Assembly (NCBI RefSeq): GCF_000204195.1
Contig: NZ_AFBG01000018.1
Span: 248,001 to 312,000, forward strand
Reading direction: 5' to 3'
Origin: Acidovorax radicis N35
Lineage (GTDB): Bacteria > Pseudomonadota > Gammaproteobacteria > Burkholderiales > Burkholderiaceae_C
DNA: 64,000 nucleotides
A model generated the notes under the pieces. The model had not been told where the DNA came from. It did not search any database and worked only from the letters and a program-made list of their open reading frames with translations. The translations under genes were made by a program, and so were the position numbers. Shown one piece after another: positions 35,490-44,456 of the stretch (position 1 is its first letter; every line of letters starts with the position of its first letter).

Positions 35490-36287
35490 TCAGATCGGCG
35501 GGTAGGCCCCTGTGCCGCCCGGCCAGGCTGTCAGCACCTCATAGCCATCGGGCGTCACCGCTACCATGTGCTCCCACTGAGCAGACAGCGACCGGTCCTT
35601 GGTCACCACCGTCCACCCGTCGGCCAGCTCTTTGGTCTCGCGCTTGCCAGCGTTCAGCATGGGCTCGATGGTGAAAATCATCCCCGCCTCCAGCGTCAGC
35701 CCTTCGCCGCGCCGCCCGTAGTGCAGCACCTGCGGTTCATCGTGATAGACCTGCCCAATGCCGTGTCCGCAGTATTCACGCACCACGGTGAAATGCTCGC
35801 GCTGCGCCACCGCTGCAATGGCGTGCCCCACATCACCCAGCTTTGCCCCGGGTTTCACTTGCTGAATGCCCGCGCGCAGCGCTTCATACGTCGTCTCCAC
35901 CAGGCGCCGCGCCAGCACGCTGGGCGCACCCACGCAGAACATGCGGCTGGTGTCGCCAAACCAGCCATCCTTGTTCACGGCCACGTCGATGTTGACGATG
36001 TCGCCCTTTTTCAGAACCTGGTGGGGTGAGGGGATGCCGTGGCACACCACATGGTTCACCGAGGTCAGCACCGTTTTGGGGTAGCCCAGATACCCCACGT
36101 TGGCAGGCGTGGCGCCTTGCACATTTACGATGAAATCGTGGCAGATGCTGTCCAGCGTTTCGGTGCTCACGCCCGGCACCACATGGGGCTCGATCATGTC
36201 CAGCACCTCTGCTGCCAGCTGCGCCGCCCGCCGCGCCATGACCAGTTCTTCGGCCGAGCGGATGGGGACTCCACCACTGCGCGCCAT
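35490..36287 (-). CDS. map: methionine aminopeptidase, type I
   Basis: This cytoplasmic metalloprotease of 265 residues removes N-terminal methionine. The metal ligands are in the expected order: Asp in NIDVAVNKDG, Asp in FGDTSRMF, His in YCGHGIG, Glu in TIEPML, Glu in SAQWEHM. I start at ATG 36287, which overlaps the TGA stop of the ParD-like gene by one base; the frame stays open upstream only inside that gene. Type I map in proteobacteria is usually near rpsB, so this copy, paired with an antitoxin-like gene, may be a second map gene. Confidence 0.93.
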   Translation of the reverse strand: MARSGGVPIRSAEELVMARRAAQLAAEVLDMIEPHVVPGVSTETLDSICHDFIVNVQGATPANVGYLGYPKTVLTSVNHVVCHGIPSPHQVLKKGDIVNIDVAVNKDGWFGDTSRMFCVGAPSVLARRLVETTYEALRAGIQQVKPGAKLGDVGHAIAAVAQREHFTVVREYCGHGIGQVYHDEPQVLHYGRRGEGLTLEAGMIFTIEPMLNAGKRETKELADGWTVVTKDRSLSAQWEHMVAVTPDGYEVLTAWPGGTGAYPPI

Positions 36288-36541
36288 CAGTGCTTCCCTG
36301 CCGGGCGTGCGCCCGCTTTGTCCAGCTGCGCCGTCGCCGCCAGCGCCACATCCAGCCCGCCTGCCAGTTCTGCCCGCACGAGAAGTTGGCAGATTTCGCG
36401 GTGGTCCAGGTCGGGATACATCTCGGTCAGCATGCCCACCCGCATCCAGTGCTCTGCCTGGGAGTTGATGGACCGGCTGAGTGCGCCGCTGGCCACGCGC
36501 AGGTTTTCGTGCATCTGGTCTGAAATTTTGACAATTCCCAT
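36287..36541 (-). CDS. ParD-like antitoxin family protein
   Basis: The protein has 84 residues and resembles the ParD-like family (PF11903). The N-terminal part VKISDQMHENLRVASGALSRS is a likely ribbon-helix-helix DNA-binding unit, and HWMRVGMLTEMYPDL is the typical central motif. No toxin of the ParE type is adjacent; instead the stop codon overlaps the start of a methionine aminopeptidase gene. AT-rich GTAT repeats precede it and could be an autoregulatory operator. Confidence 0.85.
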   Translation of the reverse strand: MGIVKISDQMHENLRVASGALSRSINSQAEHWMRVGMLTEMYPDLDHREICQLLVRAELAGGLDVALAATAQLDKAGARPAGKH

Positions 36542-36561
36542 GGGTTATCTCTATATGAAAC

Positions 36562-36587
36562 GTATGCGTATTGTATATATTTTGTAT
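36562..36587. promoter_or_regulatory. GTAT repeats upstream of the ParD-like gene
   Basis: In an unusually AT-rich stretch, GTAT occurs at 36562, 36568, 36573 and 36584. The longer unit TTGTAT occurs at 36571 and 36582, exactly 11 bases apart (one helical turn). The cluster lies 21-46 bases upstream of the ParD-like start and could hold the promoter and an autoregulatory operator. Confidence 0.4.
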
Positions 36588-36819
36588 GGTCGACGTTGGG
36601 GTGGGGAATGCAGCGGGTGGCATCTCCACCGCCAAGGCCTCCAATGCAGTCGGAATGCACAGTGCTATGGTTTTTGGACGAGTGGTCGGCTCTCAACAAG
36701 CGATAGCAGCCAATTCCACCAATTTCTGCATAGTGTGTCTTTGAACTGTTGGCCGCAAAGATCCATAGCTGGTGTCGGCCAGGAACGGAAGTTGGCAAGA
36801 GGGTGCTAACGTCATATCC

Positions 36820-37530
36820 ATGCTTGAGGACTATTTCTCCCTTCAATTGAAATTTGCCAAGTGCTACGCGGTGAAAGCAGCAGTGCCGTTCGACGTCGCC
36901 ATTGACCGTTGTACCAACTTGCGACGCAGGCTGAATCTGTGGGGGGACACTGGCGCGAGTAGGTGGGATCTCTTTCTGGACAGGGTAAAAAGCGCGGTCG
37001 ATGACCATGCCGAGCAAGTCGCTTTATGTGCCGAGTTCCAACGATCTCTTTCCTACGTCGAAGTCAAACGGTCGTTCGGCTGTTTCTCTTACGATCCGCC
37101 CGATGCATACGGTACCTTGCGCATCCACTTTGTTGCGCCGGATGGAATCAATTCCAGTCCGCTGGCTATTGAGAATTCCAGTGCGAGGAGGGCCGACCTG
37201 CAAGATCTGATTTCGCATGTTCAGCGCACTGAGCCCAGCGTTACAACCGTGCGCGGCGTTTCCTGGCTCTACAACCTGCAGGCATACAGGCGGCTCTTTC
37301 CAACGGCCTATAGCGCTTCAGTTCAGTCCGCACGGTTTCCTTTGCACTTGAACGGGAGTTCAACCTGGGGCCAGGTACTGAACTGGCGGCAGGAGGTGAA
37401 ACCGGCTGTACGAGATCAATTGTTAGTTCGCCTCCATGAAATGGAGGTCGCAACTCCTTGGCGGGTCTTTCCGCTCCAAGCTTTGGTCGCTACAAGCCAG
37501 ATCGAGGTGTTTTATGACTGGTTCACATGA
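36820..37530 (+). CDS. hypothetical protein, orphan, lower GC
   Basis: I do not recognise this protein of 236 residues (ATG 36820; the frame opens with a GTG at 36772, and GAGGG lies about 15 bases before the ATG). It appears soluble: no signal peptide or membrane segment. It has an early DVAIDRCTNLRRRLNLWG motif and ends with LQALVATSQIEVFYDWF. Codon usage is visibly less GC-biased than in neighbouring genes (one sampled 60-base line is 57% GC, others lower). It stands alone between the ParD-like/map pair and a convergent regulator gene. It could be accessory or recently acquired. Confidence 0.7.
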   Translation: MLEDYFSLQLKFAKCYAVKAAVPFDVAIDRCTNLRRRLNLWGDTGASRWDLFLDRVKSAVDDHAEQVALCAEFQRSLSYVEVKRSFGCFSYDPPDAYGTLRIHFVAPDGINSSPLAIENSSARRADLQDLISHVQRTEPSVTTVRGVSWLYNLQAYRRLFPTAYSASVQSARFPLHLNGSSTWGQVLNWRQEVKPAVRDQLLVRLHEMEVATPWRVFPLQALVATSQIEVFYDWFT

Positions 37531-37625
37531 AGGTTTTCGAATGCTGGGCATGGGCCCGAACCAGTCTTCCAAGTGACCTGCTTGGGTGACCGCAACCGTT
37601 GCAAGCTGCTCGCATTGTTCCTTTC

Positions 37626-39551
37626 TCAAATCCCAAACTTCTTCACCCGATAAGCCATCGTCGCCCGGCTGATCCCCAGCAGCCTTGCCGCCGACGCCAC
37701 ATTGCCTCCCGCGCTGTGCAGCGCCTGCCGCAGCAATTGTTCTTCGGCTTGATGCAGTGGCGCGACCGTTGGCGGAGCGGTGGGGGTCGGGTTCCAGCAG
37801 GATGTTGACTGTGGGGGGGCTGGGTTCTGCGGGGCAACTGCCCCCGCGGCAACTCCGCGTTGCGGCTGCCCCGCCGCATGCAGCGTGCCCGTGCTGTTCG
37901 GATTCAGGTGCAGCGACATCACGTCCGAACTGGGCTGTTCGCCCCCGGCAAACAAATGGTGCGGCTCGATCGGCTCGCCATCGGTTGCCAGGATCACCGC
38001 CCGTTCAATCAGGTTCTGCAGCTCGCGGATGTTGCCGGGGAAGGGGTAGTGAAACATCGCCTTCACCGCCGCCTGGCTAAAGCCCGGCACCTGGCGCTGG
38101 TGCTTGCGTTGGTAGTGCGCCAGAAAGTGGCTCATCAACAGGGGGATGTCATCGCGCCGGTCGCGCAGCGGGGGCAGGTGGATGGGGAACACGTTCAGGC
38201 GGTAGAACAAATCTTCGCGGAAAGTGCCTTCGCGCACGGCCTGGCGCAGGTCAACGTTGGTGGCGGCGACCAGGCGCACGTCCACGCGCACGGTGCGGGT
38301 CCCGCCCACACGCTCTATCTCGCCCTCTTGCAAAGCACGCAGCAGCTTGCCCTGGGCCACCAGGCTGAGCGTGCCGATTTCGTCGAGGAAAAGGGTGCCG
38401 CCGTGCGCCCGCTCAAAGCGCCCGGGGCGCGATGTGCCTGCGCCGGTGTAGGCGCCGCGCTCCACGCCAAACAGTTCGGATTCGACCAGCGTCTCGGGAA
38501 TGGCTGCGCAGTTGATGGCCACAAAGGGCTGGTCTTTGCGCGGGCTGATGCGGTGCAGCATGCTGGCGAACATTTCTTTGCCCACGCCCGATTCGCCGGT
38601 GAAGAGCACCGTGGCGGCGGTGGGCGCCACGCGCTGCAGCATGTGGCAGGCGGCGTTGAAGGCGGAGGAGGCGCCCACCATGGTGGCCTGGGCCGTGGGC
38701 TCGGCGGCGGTGCCTGCAGGGGGCGCTGAGGCTTTGCCCGGTGGCATGCCCAGGTAGGTGGTGCGCGCCTTGCCCTGCGCCCCTTCTGGCATCGAGGGGG
38801 GCAGCGATGCGGGCGGGGTGCCCACAAAGTCCTGGGCGTTCAGGTAGAACAAATCCTGCTCGGGGTCTTCCCACAAATGGGCCGACTTGCCGATCACGCG
38901 GCAGTGCGCGGCGCCGGACGAGCGGCAGTCCACCTCGCGGAACACGATCATGTGGCCGAACAAGGTGCTCACGTACCCTGTGGCGTATCCCACCTGCATC
39001 CAGCACGCGGGCGATCCGCCCACGCCATAGGCGGCAATGTGCTCGTCGTCCTCGCTGGAGTTGTGCCACAGGAATTCGCCTTCGTAGGCGCCCCTGTCCG
39101 CGTCGTAGCGGGCGTGCACCACTTCCACCTGCACCACGCCCTCCAGCGCGTGCAGGCGGGTGCCTGCAATGGCCGCCGCCGTGGGCTCGGCATTCGGCCA
39201 TTGCTGGCGCACCAGGCGGGCGTCGCGCGCGCCGCTCACATAGCCCGCACGGGTGAGCAGGCCGCGTGCCTTGTCCAGGCCGATGCTGTCGATCAGCTCC
39301 CGCCGCAGCGAGCCCAGGGCCTCGGAGTGCAGCAGGATCATGCGCTGGTCCTGCAGCCAGATGCGCCCATCGCCGGGGGAGAAGAACAGGCACTCGCTGA
39401 TGTCGGCCACCGTGGGGTGGGTGTGCTGGCTCACGCCGACGGTGTCGAACCCGCCCAGGGCAGAGGGCTCGGTCGTGGCGAGCAAACCCCCGGCCTGGCC
39501 GGTGGCGGTGCGGCGATTCAGATCGGCCAGGGAGACACGGCGTCGGGACAT
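37626..39551 (-). CDS. sigma-54 activator of the XylR/DmpR family
   Basis: This enhancer-binding protein of 641 residues is controlled by a small ligand. Residues about 50-160 form the XylR-type effector domain ([21 protein letters not shown]). The V4R part follows at about 150-225 ([18 protein letters not shown]...CRVIG). The AAA+ domain has Walker A GESGVGKE at 319-326 and GAYTGA at 366-371, then [14 protein letters not shown] long Pro/Ala/Gln linker leads to a Fis-type helix-turn-helix ([22 protein letters not shown]). It is divergent from the ALDH-containing operon, whose promoter region holds a sigma-54 promoter and XylR-like sites, so it almost certainly controls that operon. The effector is probably an aromatic compound. 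Confidence 0.93.
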   Translation of the reverse strand: MSRRRVSLADLNRRTATGQAGGLLATTEPSALGGFDTVGVSQHTHPTVADISECLFFSPGDGRIWLQDQRMILLHSEALGSLRRELIDSIGLDKARGLLTRAGYVSGARDARLVRQQWPNAEPTAAAIAGTRLHALEGVVQVEVVHARYDADRGAYEGEFLWHNSSEDDEHIAAYGVGGSPACWMQVGYATGYVSTLFGHMIVFREVDCRSSGAAHCRVIGKSAHLWEDPEQDLFYLNAQDFVGTPPASLPPSMPEGAQGKARTTYLGMPPGKASAPPAGTAAEPTAQATMVGASSAFNAACHMLQRVAPTAATVLFTGESGVGKEMFASMLHRISPRKDQPFVAINCAAIPETLVESELFGVERGAYTGAGTSRPGRFERAHGGTLFLDEIGTLSLVAQGKLLRALQEGEIERVGGTRTVRVDVRLVAATNVDLRQAVREGTFREDLFYRLNVFPIHLPPLRDRRDDIPLLMSHFLAHYQRKHQRQVPGFSQAAVKAMFHYPFPGNIRELQNLIERAVILATDGEPIEPHHLFAGGEQPSSDVMSLHLNPNSTGTLHAAGQPQRGVAAGAVAPQNPAPPQSTSCWNPTPTAPPTVAPLHQAEEQLLRQALHSAGGNVASAARLLGISRATMAYRVKKFGI

Positions 39552-39595
39552 GGACTTCTCCGGCAGTCATCAAAAATCGATCAAAAAGTGATCAT

Positions 39596-39610
39596 TTGAG
39601 CAATTGGCAA
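39596..39610 (+). promoter_or_regulatory. XylR/DmpR-type upstream activating half-site
   Basis: TTGAGCAATTGGCAA matches the XylR-family UAS consensus TTGANCAATTGNTCAA over its first eleven positions; the right half is imperfect. It is about 145-160 bases upstream of the sigma-54 promoter, the usual distance, and about 45 bases upstream of the activator gene on the other strand, so it could serve both activation and autoregulation. Confidence 0.5.
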
Positions 39611-39753
39611 GTAGCCATTTGTTTATGAATGGTAACTATTTGGTGGGAAAAAGTCGCCTGTGCCAGCCGTCTTTCAGCCTAGGGAAAGTCCGTAGCGTCC
39701 CCTCTCAAAAAAGCCCCGTTGAGCGTGTTCAACGGCGTTGGGGCGCGTGGGGC

Positions 39754-39769
39754 TGGTACGCCCGTTGCA
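39754..39769 (+). promoter_or_regulatory. sigma-54 promoter of the ALDH/transport operon
   Basis: TGGTACGCCCGTTGCA matches the -24/-12 consensus (TGGCACG-N4-TTGCA) with one clear difference. GG is at 39755-39756 and GC at 39767-39768, ten bases apart. The predicted transcript would begin near 39780 and leave a leader of about 50 bases with AAGGAG before the ALDH start. Confidence 0.8.
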
Positions 39770-39830
39770 ATTTGAGGTCACACCGCCGCGGCAATGCGGT
39801 GGGTTTTGATTTCAACCAAGGAGCAATGCA

Positions 39831-41306
39831 ATGGGTGTTTCAGAAAAACCAGGCCTGCTGGACAACCGCCTGTGGGCGGGCAAGGCCTTCGATGGCGCGT
39901 GGTCTACCGCGCTGAGCACGGCGCGTGACGCGGTCGAGCCCGCCACGGGCCAGGTGTTGAGCCGCGTGGGCATTGCCAGTGCGGCCGACATGCAGGACGC
40001 CATTGGCCGGGCGCAGCAAGCACAGGCCGCGTGGGCGGCCACGGGGCCGCGCGAGCGTGCGGCGGTGTTCCACCGTGCGGCCAGTATTTTTGAGCAGCAC
40101 TTTGACGAGCTGGCCATGGCGGTGGCCCGCGAAACCGGCGGCATCGTGCCCAAGGGCCAGCACGAGGTGCGCGAGGCCATCACGCTGTGCCACCTGGCCG
40201 CGGCCCTGCCCATGCAGGCCCAGGGCCAGGTGCTGCCCAGCACGCCCGGCCGCCTGTCGATTGCGCGGCGCGTGCCGCACGGGGTAGTGGGTGTGATCTC
40301 GCCGTTCAACTTCCCGCTCATCCTGGGCTTGCGCTCGGTGGCCCCGGCGCTGGCGCTGGGCAACGCGGTGGTGCTCAAGCCCGACACGCGCACGCCAGTG
40401 AGTGGCGGCTTCATCATGGCCCGCGTGTTTGAAGAGGCGGGCCTGCCCAAGGGCCTGCTGCAGGTGGTGCCTGGCGATGCCGAAGCGGGCGAGGCGCTGG
40501 TGGTGGACGAGCGCGTGCCCATGATCGCCTTCACAGGCTCGCCCACGGTGGGCCGCCGCATTGGCGCGCTGGCGGGGCAGCACCTGAAGAAGGTGTCGCT
40601 GGAGCTGGGCGGGGCCAACAACCTCGTCATTCTGGAAGACGCCGACCTGGACGCAGCAGCCAGCGCCGCCGCGTTTGGCGCGTGGTTCCACCAGGGGCAG
40701 ATCTGCATGGCATCGAACCGCATCCTGGTGCACGAGTCGATTGCTGAAGCCATCCTGCAACGCATGGTGGGCAAGGCCACGCACCTGCCCGTGGGCGACG
40801 GTGCCAGTGGCCAGGTCGCCATGGGGCCGATGATCGACGCCAAGCAACTGCAGCGCTTCGACAAGCTCATCAAGGACAGCGTGGCCCAGGGCGCCAAGCT
40901 CGAAGCGGGTGGCACCTACGAGGGCCTTTGCTACAAGCCCACGGTGCTCTCGGGTGTCAAGCCCGGCGTCCGTTCGTTCGACGAAGAGCCCTTTGGCCCG
41001 GTGGCCAACCTCGTCACCTTCCGCACCGACGACGAGGCCGTCCAACTGGCCAACACCAGCCAGGGCGGCCTGGCTGCCGCCGTCATCAGCCCCAGCGTGG
41101 GCCGCGCCATGGCCATCGGCCAGCGGCTGCGCGCAGGCATGGTCCACATCAATGACCAGACGGTGAACGACGAGTGCACCAACCCCTTTGGCGGCCCCGG
41201 TGTGGGTGGCAACGGGGGCAGCGTGGGTGGGCCTGCGGACATTGATGAATACACGCAGTGGCAGTGGATCACGGTCAAAGACGCGCTGCCCGCATTCCCG
41301 TTCTGA
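39831..41306 (+). CDS. aldehyde dehydrogenase, benzaldehyde-dehydrogenase-like
   Basis: This NAD(P)-dependent aldehyde dehydrogenase has 491 residues. Catalytic Cys292 lies in GQICMA, the general base in SLELGGANN, and the oxyanion Asn in ISPFNFPLILGL. The overall form, with LELGGANNLVIL and the C-terminal GPGVGGNGGS, resembles benzaldehyde and vanillin dehydrogenases (XylC/Vdh type). It is the first gene after a sigma-54 promoter and is divergent from an XylR-like activator, supporting oxidation of an aromatic aldehyde. The precise substrate is inference. Confidence 0.9.
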   Translation: MGVSEKPGLLDNRLWAGKAFDGAWSTALSTARDAVEPATGQVLSRVGIASAADMQDAIGRAQQAQAAWAATGPRERAAVFHRAASIFEQHFDELAMAVARETGGIVPKGQHEVREAITLCHLAAALPMQAQGQVLPSTPGRLSIARRVPHGVVGVISPFNFPLILGLRSVAPALALGNAVVLKPDTRTPVSGGFIMARVFEEAGLPKGLLQVVPGDAEAGEALVVDERVPMIAFTGSPTVGRRIGALAGQHLKKVSLELGGANNLVILEDADLDAAASAAAFGAWFHQGQICMASNRILVHESIAEAILQRMVGKATHLPVGDGASGQVAMGPMIDAKQLQRFDKLIKDSVAQGAKLEAGGTYEGLCYKPTVLSGVKPGVRSFDEEPFGPVANLVTFRTDDEAVQLANTSQGGLAAAVISPSVGRAMAIGQRLRAGMVHINDQTVNDECTNPFGGPGVGGNGGSVGGPADIDEYTQWQWITVKDALPAFPF

Positions 41307-41381
41307 AGTCGCAAGCCCTCGGCGCGGCTTGGCCGCGCCGAGGGCTTGTGCCCCCACCACAAAAATCAGGAGACAAATTTC

Positions 41382-42149
41382 ATGACCCTTCACAACAAAA
41401 CCATCGTCGTCACCGGCTGCTGCTCGGGCATCGGCGCAGACTTTGCCAAGCTCGCCCGCCAGCAGGGCGCCCGCGTGATCGGTGTGGACCGCAATGCGCC
41501 CACACTCACGCTTGACGGCTTTGTGCAGGTGGACCTGGGCGACCCGGCCGCCATCGACGCTGCCGTGGCGCAACTGCCCGCCAAGATTGACGCGCTGGCC
41601 AACATTGCCGGCGTGCCGGGCACATCGCCCGCCGAGCTGGTGGGCCGCGTCAACTACCTGGGCCTGCGGCACTTCACACACCGTGTGCTGGAACGTATGG
41701 GCGAGGGCGGCTCCATCGTCAATATCTCTTCCATCCTGGGGGCCGAGTGGCCTCAGCGCCTGGAGCCACACCGCGCTCTGGGCGCCACCACCAGCTTTGA
41801 AGAGGGCGCGAAGTGGCTGGCCGCCCACCCCGTGGCGCAAGACACCTGCTACCAGTATTTCAAAGAAGCGCTGATCGTGTGGACCTACACCCAGTCGCAA
41901 AAAATCTTCATGGAGCGCGGCGTGCGCATGAACTGCGTGGCCCCAGGCCCCGTGTTCACGCCCATCCTGGGCGACTTTGTACAGATGCTGGGCCAGGAGC
42001 GGGTGGAGAAAGACGCGCACCGTATGAAGCGCCCGGCCTTCAGCGATGAAGTGGCGCCTGTGATTGCGTTCCTGTGCAGCGACGCGGCACGCTGGGTGAG
42101 CGGCATCAACCTGCCCGTGGATGGCGGGCTGGCTTCCACCTATATCTGA
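41382..42149 (+). CDS. short-chain alcohol dehydrogenase, coniferyl-alcohol-dehydrogenase-like
   Basis: This SDR has 255 residues. The cofactor motif is TGCCSGIG at 11-18, the catalytic Ser is in NISSILG, and the Tyr/Lys pair is in YQYFKEAL. The long insert between these (LEPHRALGATTSFEEGAKW) and the double Cys in the cofactor loop are typical of coniferyl-alcohol and 3-alpha-hydroxysteroid dehydrogenase-like SDRs. CAGGAGA precedes ATG 41382. It probably makes the aldehyde used by the preceding ALDH, and it is followed after 15 bases by a hydrolase gene. Confidence 0.88.
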   Translation: MTLHNKTIVVTGCCSGIGADFAKLARQQGARVIGVDRNAPTLTLDGFVQVDLGDPAAIDAAVAQLPAKIDALANIAGVPGTSPAELVGRVNYLGLRHFTHRVLERMGEGGSIVNISSILGAEWPQRLEPHRALGATTSFEEGAKWLAAHPVAQDTCYQYFKEALIVWTYTQSQKIFMERGVRMNCVAPGPVFTPILGDFVQMLGQERVEKDAHRMKRPAFSDEVAPVIAFLCSDAARWVSGINLPVDGGLASTYI

Positions 42150-42164
42150 GCGAAGGGGCCACAC

Positions 42165-43079
42165 ATGTCCGCACAACAGCTCCAGGCCATCTTGCAGATG
42201 GCCGCGCAAAACCCACCGCCAGCCCAGCCCACTCCCGCGCAGCTGCGTGCGTGGTTTGATGCCAGCAACTCGCAGATGCCCCTCGCCCAGGGGCTTCCCA
42301 TCCAGACGCTGCGCATCCCCAACGGGGCGGGCGGCACCATGGCTGCGGAGTTGCTGAGCACGCCGCAGGCTGACCCGCGCAGGCTCATCATTTATTACCA
42401 CGCAGGCGGGTTTGTGTTTGGCTCGCTGGCCTCGCACCGGGCGCTGTGCTCGTACCTGGCGCAGTTCAGTGGCGCGCAGGTGCTCAACGTGGACTACCGC
42501 CTGGCGCCGGAACACCCCGCGCCCGCAGCACACGACGATGCGCTGGCCGCCTACCAGTGGGCGCTGGCCAACGGCTACGCTGCGTCGGCCATTGCGCTGA
42601 TGGGCGACTCGGCGGGCGGCAACCTGGCCTTGTCTACGGCTGTGCGTGCCCGCAACCAGGGGCTGCCCCTGCCTGCGGCCATCGTGGCCTTGTCGCCCGC
42701 GCTGGACCTGGCGTCCGAAGGCGAGTCCCACCACACGGTGGATGACCCGTTCATCACGCGCGAGCTGATGGGCTTTTTCAACGCCATGTATGTGCCGGGT
42801 GGCGATGTGCGTTCGCCCACGGTCACGCCGTTCTACAGCACCGACCTGCAGGGGCTGCCGCCCGTGCAATTGCAGGTGGGCGGCTGGGAGCGCCTGCGCG
42901 ACGACGCCGTGACCATGGCCGCACGCCTGAAGGCAGCGGGTGTGGAGGCGGAATGCACCGTGTGGGAGGGCATGGTGCATTGCTGGCAGCTGTTTGCGCC
43001 CGTGCTGGATGAGGCATTGGCTTCGCTGGAGCAGGCGGGCCGGTTCATTGCCGCGCGCCAGCGCATTGCCGCCGCGTAG
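42165..43079 (+). CDS. alpha/beta hydrolase, hormone-sensitive lipase type
   Basis: The enzyme has 304 residues and no signal peptide. The HSL oxyanion motif appears as YHAGGFVFGS (Ala where HGGG has Gly), the nucleophile elbow is GDSAGG (Ser149), the acid lies in DDPFITRE or after LQVGGWERL, and the histidine near MVHCW. Such enzymes hydrolyse short acyl or aromatic esters. In this operon it could release the alcohol that the SDR and ALDH then oxidise; that order is inferred. Confidence 0.88.
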   Translation: MSAQQLQAILQMAAQNPPPAQPTPAQLRAWFDASNSQMPLAQGLPIQTLRIPNGAGGTMAAELLSTPQADPRRLIIYYHAGGFVFGSLASHRALCSYLAQFSGAQVLNVDYRLAPEHPAPAAHDDALAAYQWALANGYAASAIALMGDSAGGNLALSTAVRARNQGLPLPAAIVALSPALDLASEGESHHTVDDPFITRELMGFFNAMYVPGGDVRSPTVTPFYSTDLQGLPPVQLQVGGWERLRDDAVTMAARLKAAGVEAECTVWEGMVHCWQLFAPVLDEALASLEQAGRFIAARQRIAAA

Positions 43080-43113
43080 CGCAGCGCCCCTCGGTAGCAC
43101 AAGGACTGAAACC

Positions 43114-44367
43114 ATGATGAAACGACCCACCGGCGCAGGCCGGGGCGCGAGCCTGCGCGGCGCAAGGAGCGCGCTGCTGTGGTGGCGCCCCAGTGCCCTG
43201 CTGTTGCCGCTGTGCATGTGCATGTGCCTGTGTCTGTGGCTGCTGCTTTGGCCCGCCGCCCACGCGCAGCAAGGCGCACAGCGGCCCATCAAGGTGGGTG
43301 CGGTCAGTGCCCTGAGCGGCCCCCATGCATTCCCGGAGTCCTCGCAGGCTGCCAAGGCCTACATCGACGCCGTGAATGCCGCCGGCGGCATTGGGGGCCG
43401 CCGCATCGAATACATCTCGCTCGACGAAGGGGGCTCGCCCGCCAGTGCCATGGCAGCGGCGACGAGGCTCATCAACGACACCGAGGTAGTGGCGCTGGCG
43501 GGCAGTTCCGGCCTGCTCGACTGCGCGGCCAATGCACCTCGCTACGAAGCGGCGCGGTTGATGTCGCTGCAAGGGGCCTCGGTCTCGCCCGCATGCTTCC
43601 GATCGTCGCATGTGGTGCCCCTCAACAACGGACCCTACGTGGGGCTGGCCAGCGCCGTGCTGTTTGCCCATCGCACGCTGCGCAGCCGAAAACTGTGTGC
43701 CCTGGCGCTCGATCTGCCAGGCATGGCCGAGGGCTACCAGCAGGCGCTGGAGCGCCTGGGCACAGCGAAAGCCATGGAGGTGCCGCAGCTGCAGCTGGCG
43801 GGGCCAGAGCAGGACCCTGCGCCGCTGCTTCGGGATGTGAAGGGGCAGGGCTGCGACACCGTGATCTTCACGGGGCATGAGGCCGCGGTGCTCCGCTGGA
43901 GCGAGGCCGCTCACGCGCTCGGGGCGGGCGGCATGACCTGGATCTATCTCACCCCGGCCTACACCGACCGTGTGGCCCGCGCGCTCGCTCCGCGGGATGG
44001 CGCCGTGTATGTGATGGCCGAGTTCGAGCCCTGGAAGAGCCGGTCCTTGCCCGCGCAGGACTGGCGCCGCCTGATGCAGGACGCTCGCCTCCCCTTGAGT
44101 TCGCTGTCGCAAGGCGGCTACGTGGCGGCCCAGATGCTGGTGCGCGCCCTGCGCCAGGTCGAGGGCCCCATCACCCGCGAGACCGTGACCCGCGCCCTGC
44201 AGCAGATGCCGCCCACCAGCCATCCCTTGCTGGGGATGCCATTCGAGATCGGCCAACGCCACGCCCATAACCCCAACCGTGCGGCCCTGCCGCTCAAGCT
44301 GCAGCAAGGCAATTGGTACATCGCCACCCCCGCCTGGATCGAGGTACCCGAGTTGCTGGCGCCCTGA
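43114..44367 (+). CDS. Liv-type ABC transporter substrate-binding protein
   Basis: This periplasmic binding protein has 417 residues. Its N-terminus is long and basic, then very hydrophobic with an unusual alternating Cys run, LCMCMCLCLWLLLW, before the cleavage-like site AAHAQQ. The mature part starts IKVGAVSALSGPHAFPES, a type I binding fold. A ribosome site (AAGGAC) precedes ATG 43114. It is one of two binding-protein genes in this operon; the other is at 45396. Confidence 0.85.
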   Translation: MMKRPTGAGRGASLRGARSALLWWRPSALLLPLCMCMCLCLWLLLWPAAHAQQGAQRPIKVGAVSALSGPHAFPESSQAAKAYIDAVNAAGGIGGRRIEYISLDEGGSPASAMAAATRLINDTEVVALAGSSGLLDCAANAPRYEAARLMSLQGASVSPACFRSSHVVPLNNGPYVGLASAVLFAHRTLRSRKLCALALDLPGMAEGYQQALERLGTAKAMEVPQLQLAGPEQDPAPLLRDVKGQGCDTVIFTGHEAAVLRWSEAAHALGAGGMTWIYLTPAYTDRVARALAPRDGAVYVMAEFEPWKSRSLPAQDWRRLMQDARLPLSSLSQGGYVAAQMLVRALRQVEGPITRETVTRALQQMPPTSHPLLGMPFEIGQRHAHNPNRAALPLKLQQGNWYIATPAWIEVPELLAP

Positions 44368-44456
44368 GGCCGTGCCGCAGCGATTTGTGAACAGACCGAT
44401 TTCCCGTGAGACCCGAAGCGTGCATTTCAAAAAACCAACCTGAATGAGGAGACAAC

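Noticed and set aside
39840..43355. Open frame of 1171 codons on the minus strand, antisense to the ALDH, SDR and hydrolase genes
   Set aside because: Its translation is His/Arg/Gly/Gln-rich without any recognisable motif, and the plus-strand genes beneath it are clearly real. It is a by-product of high GC at third positions.
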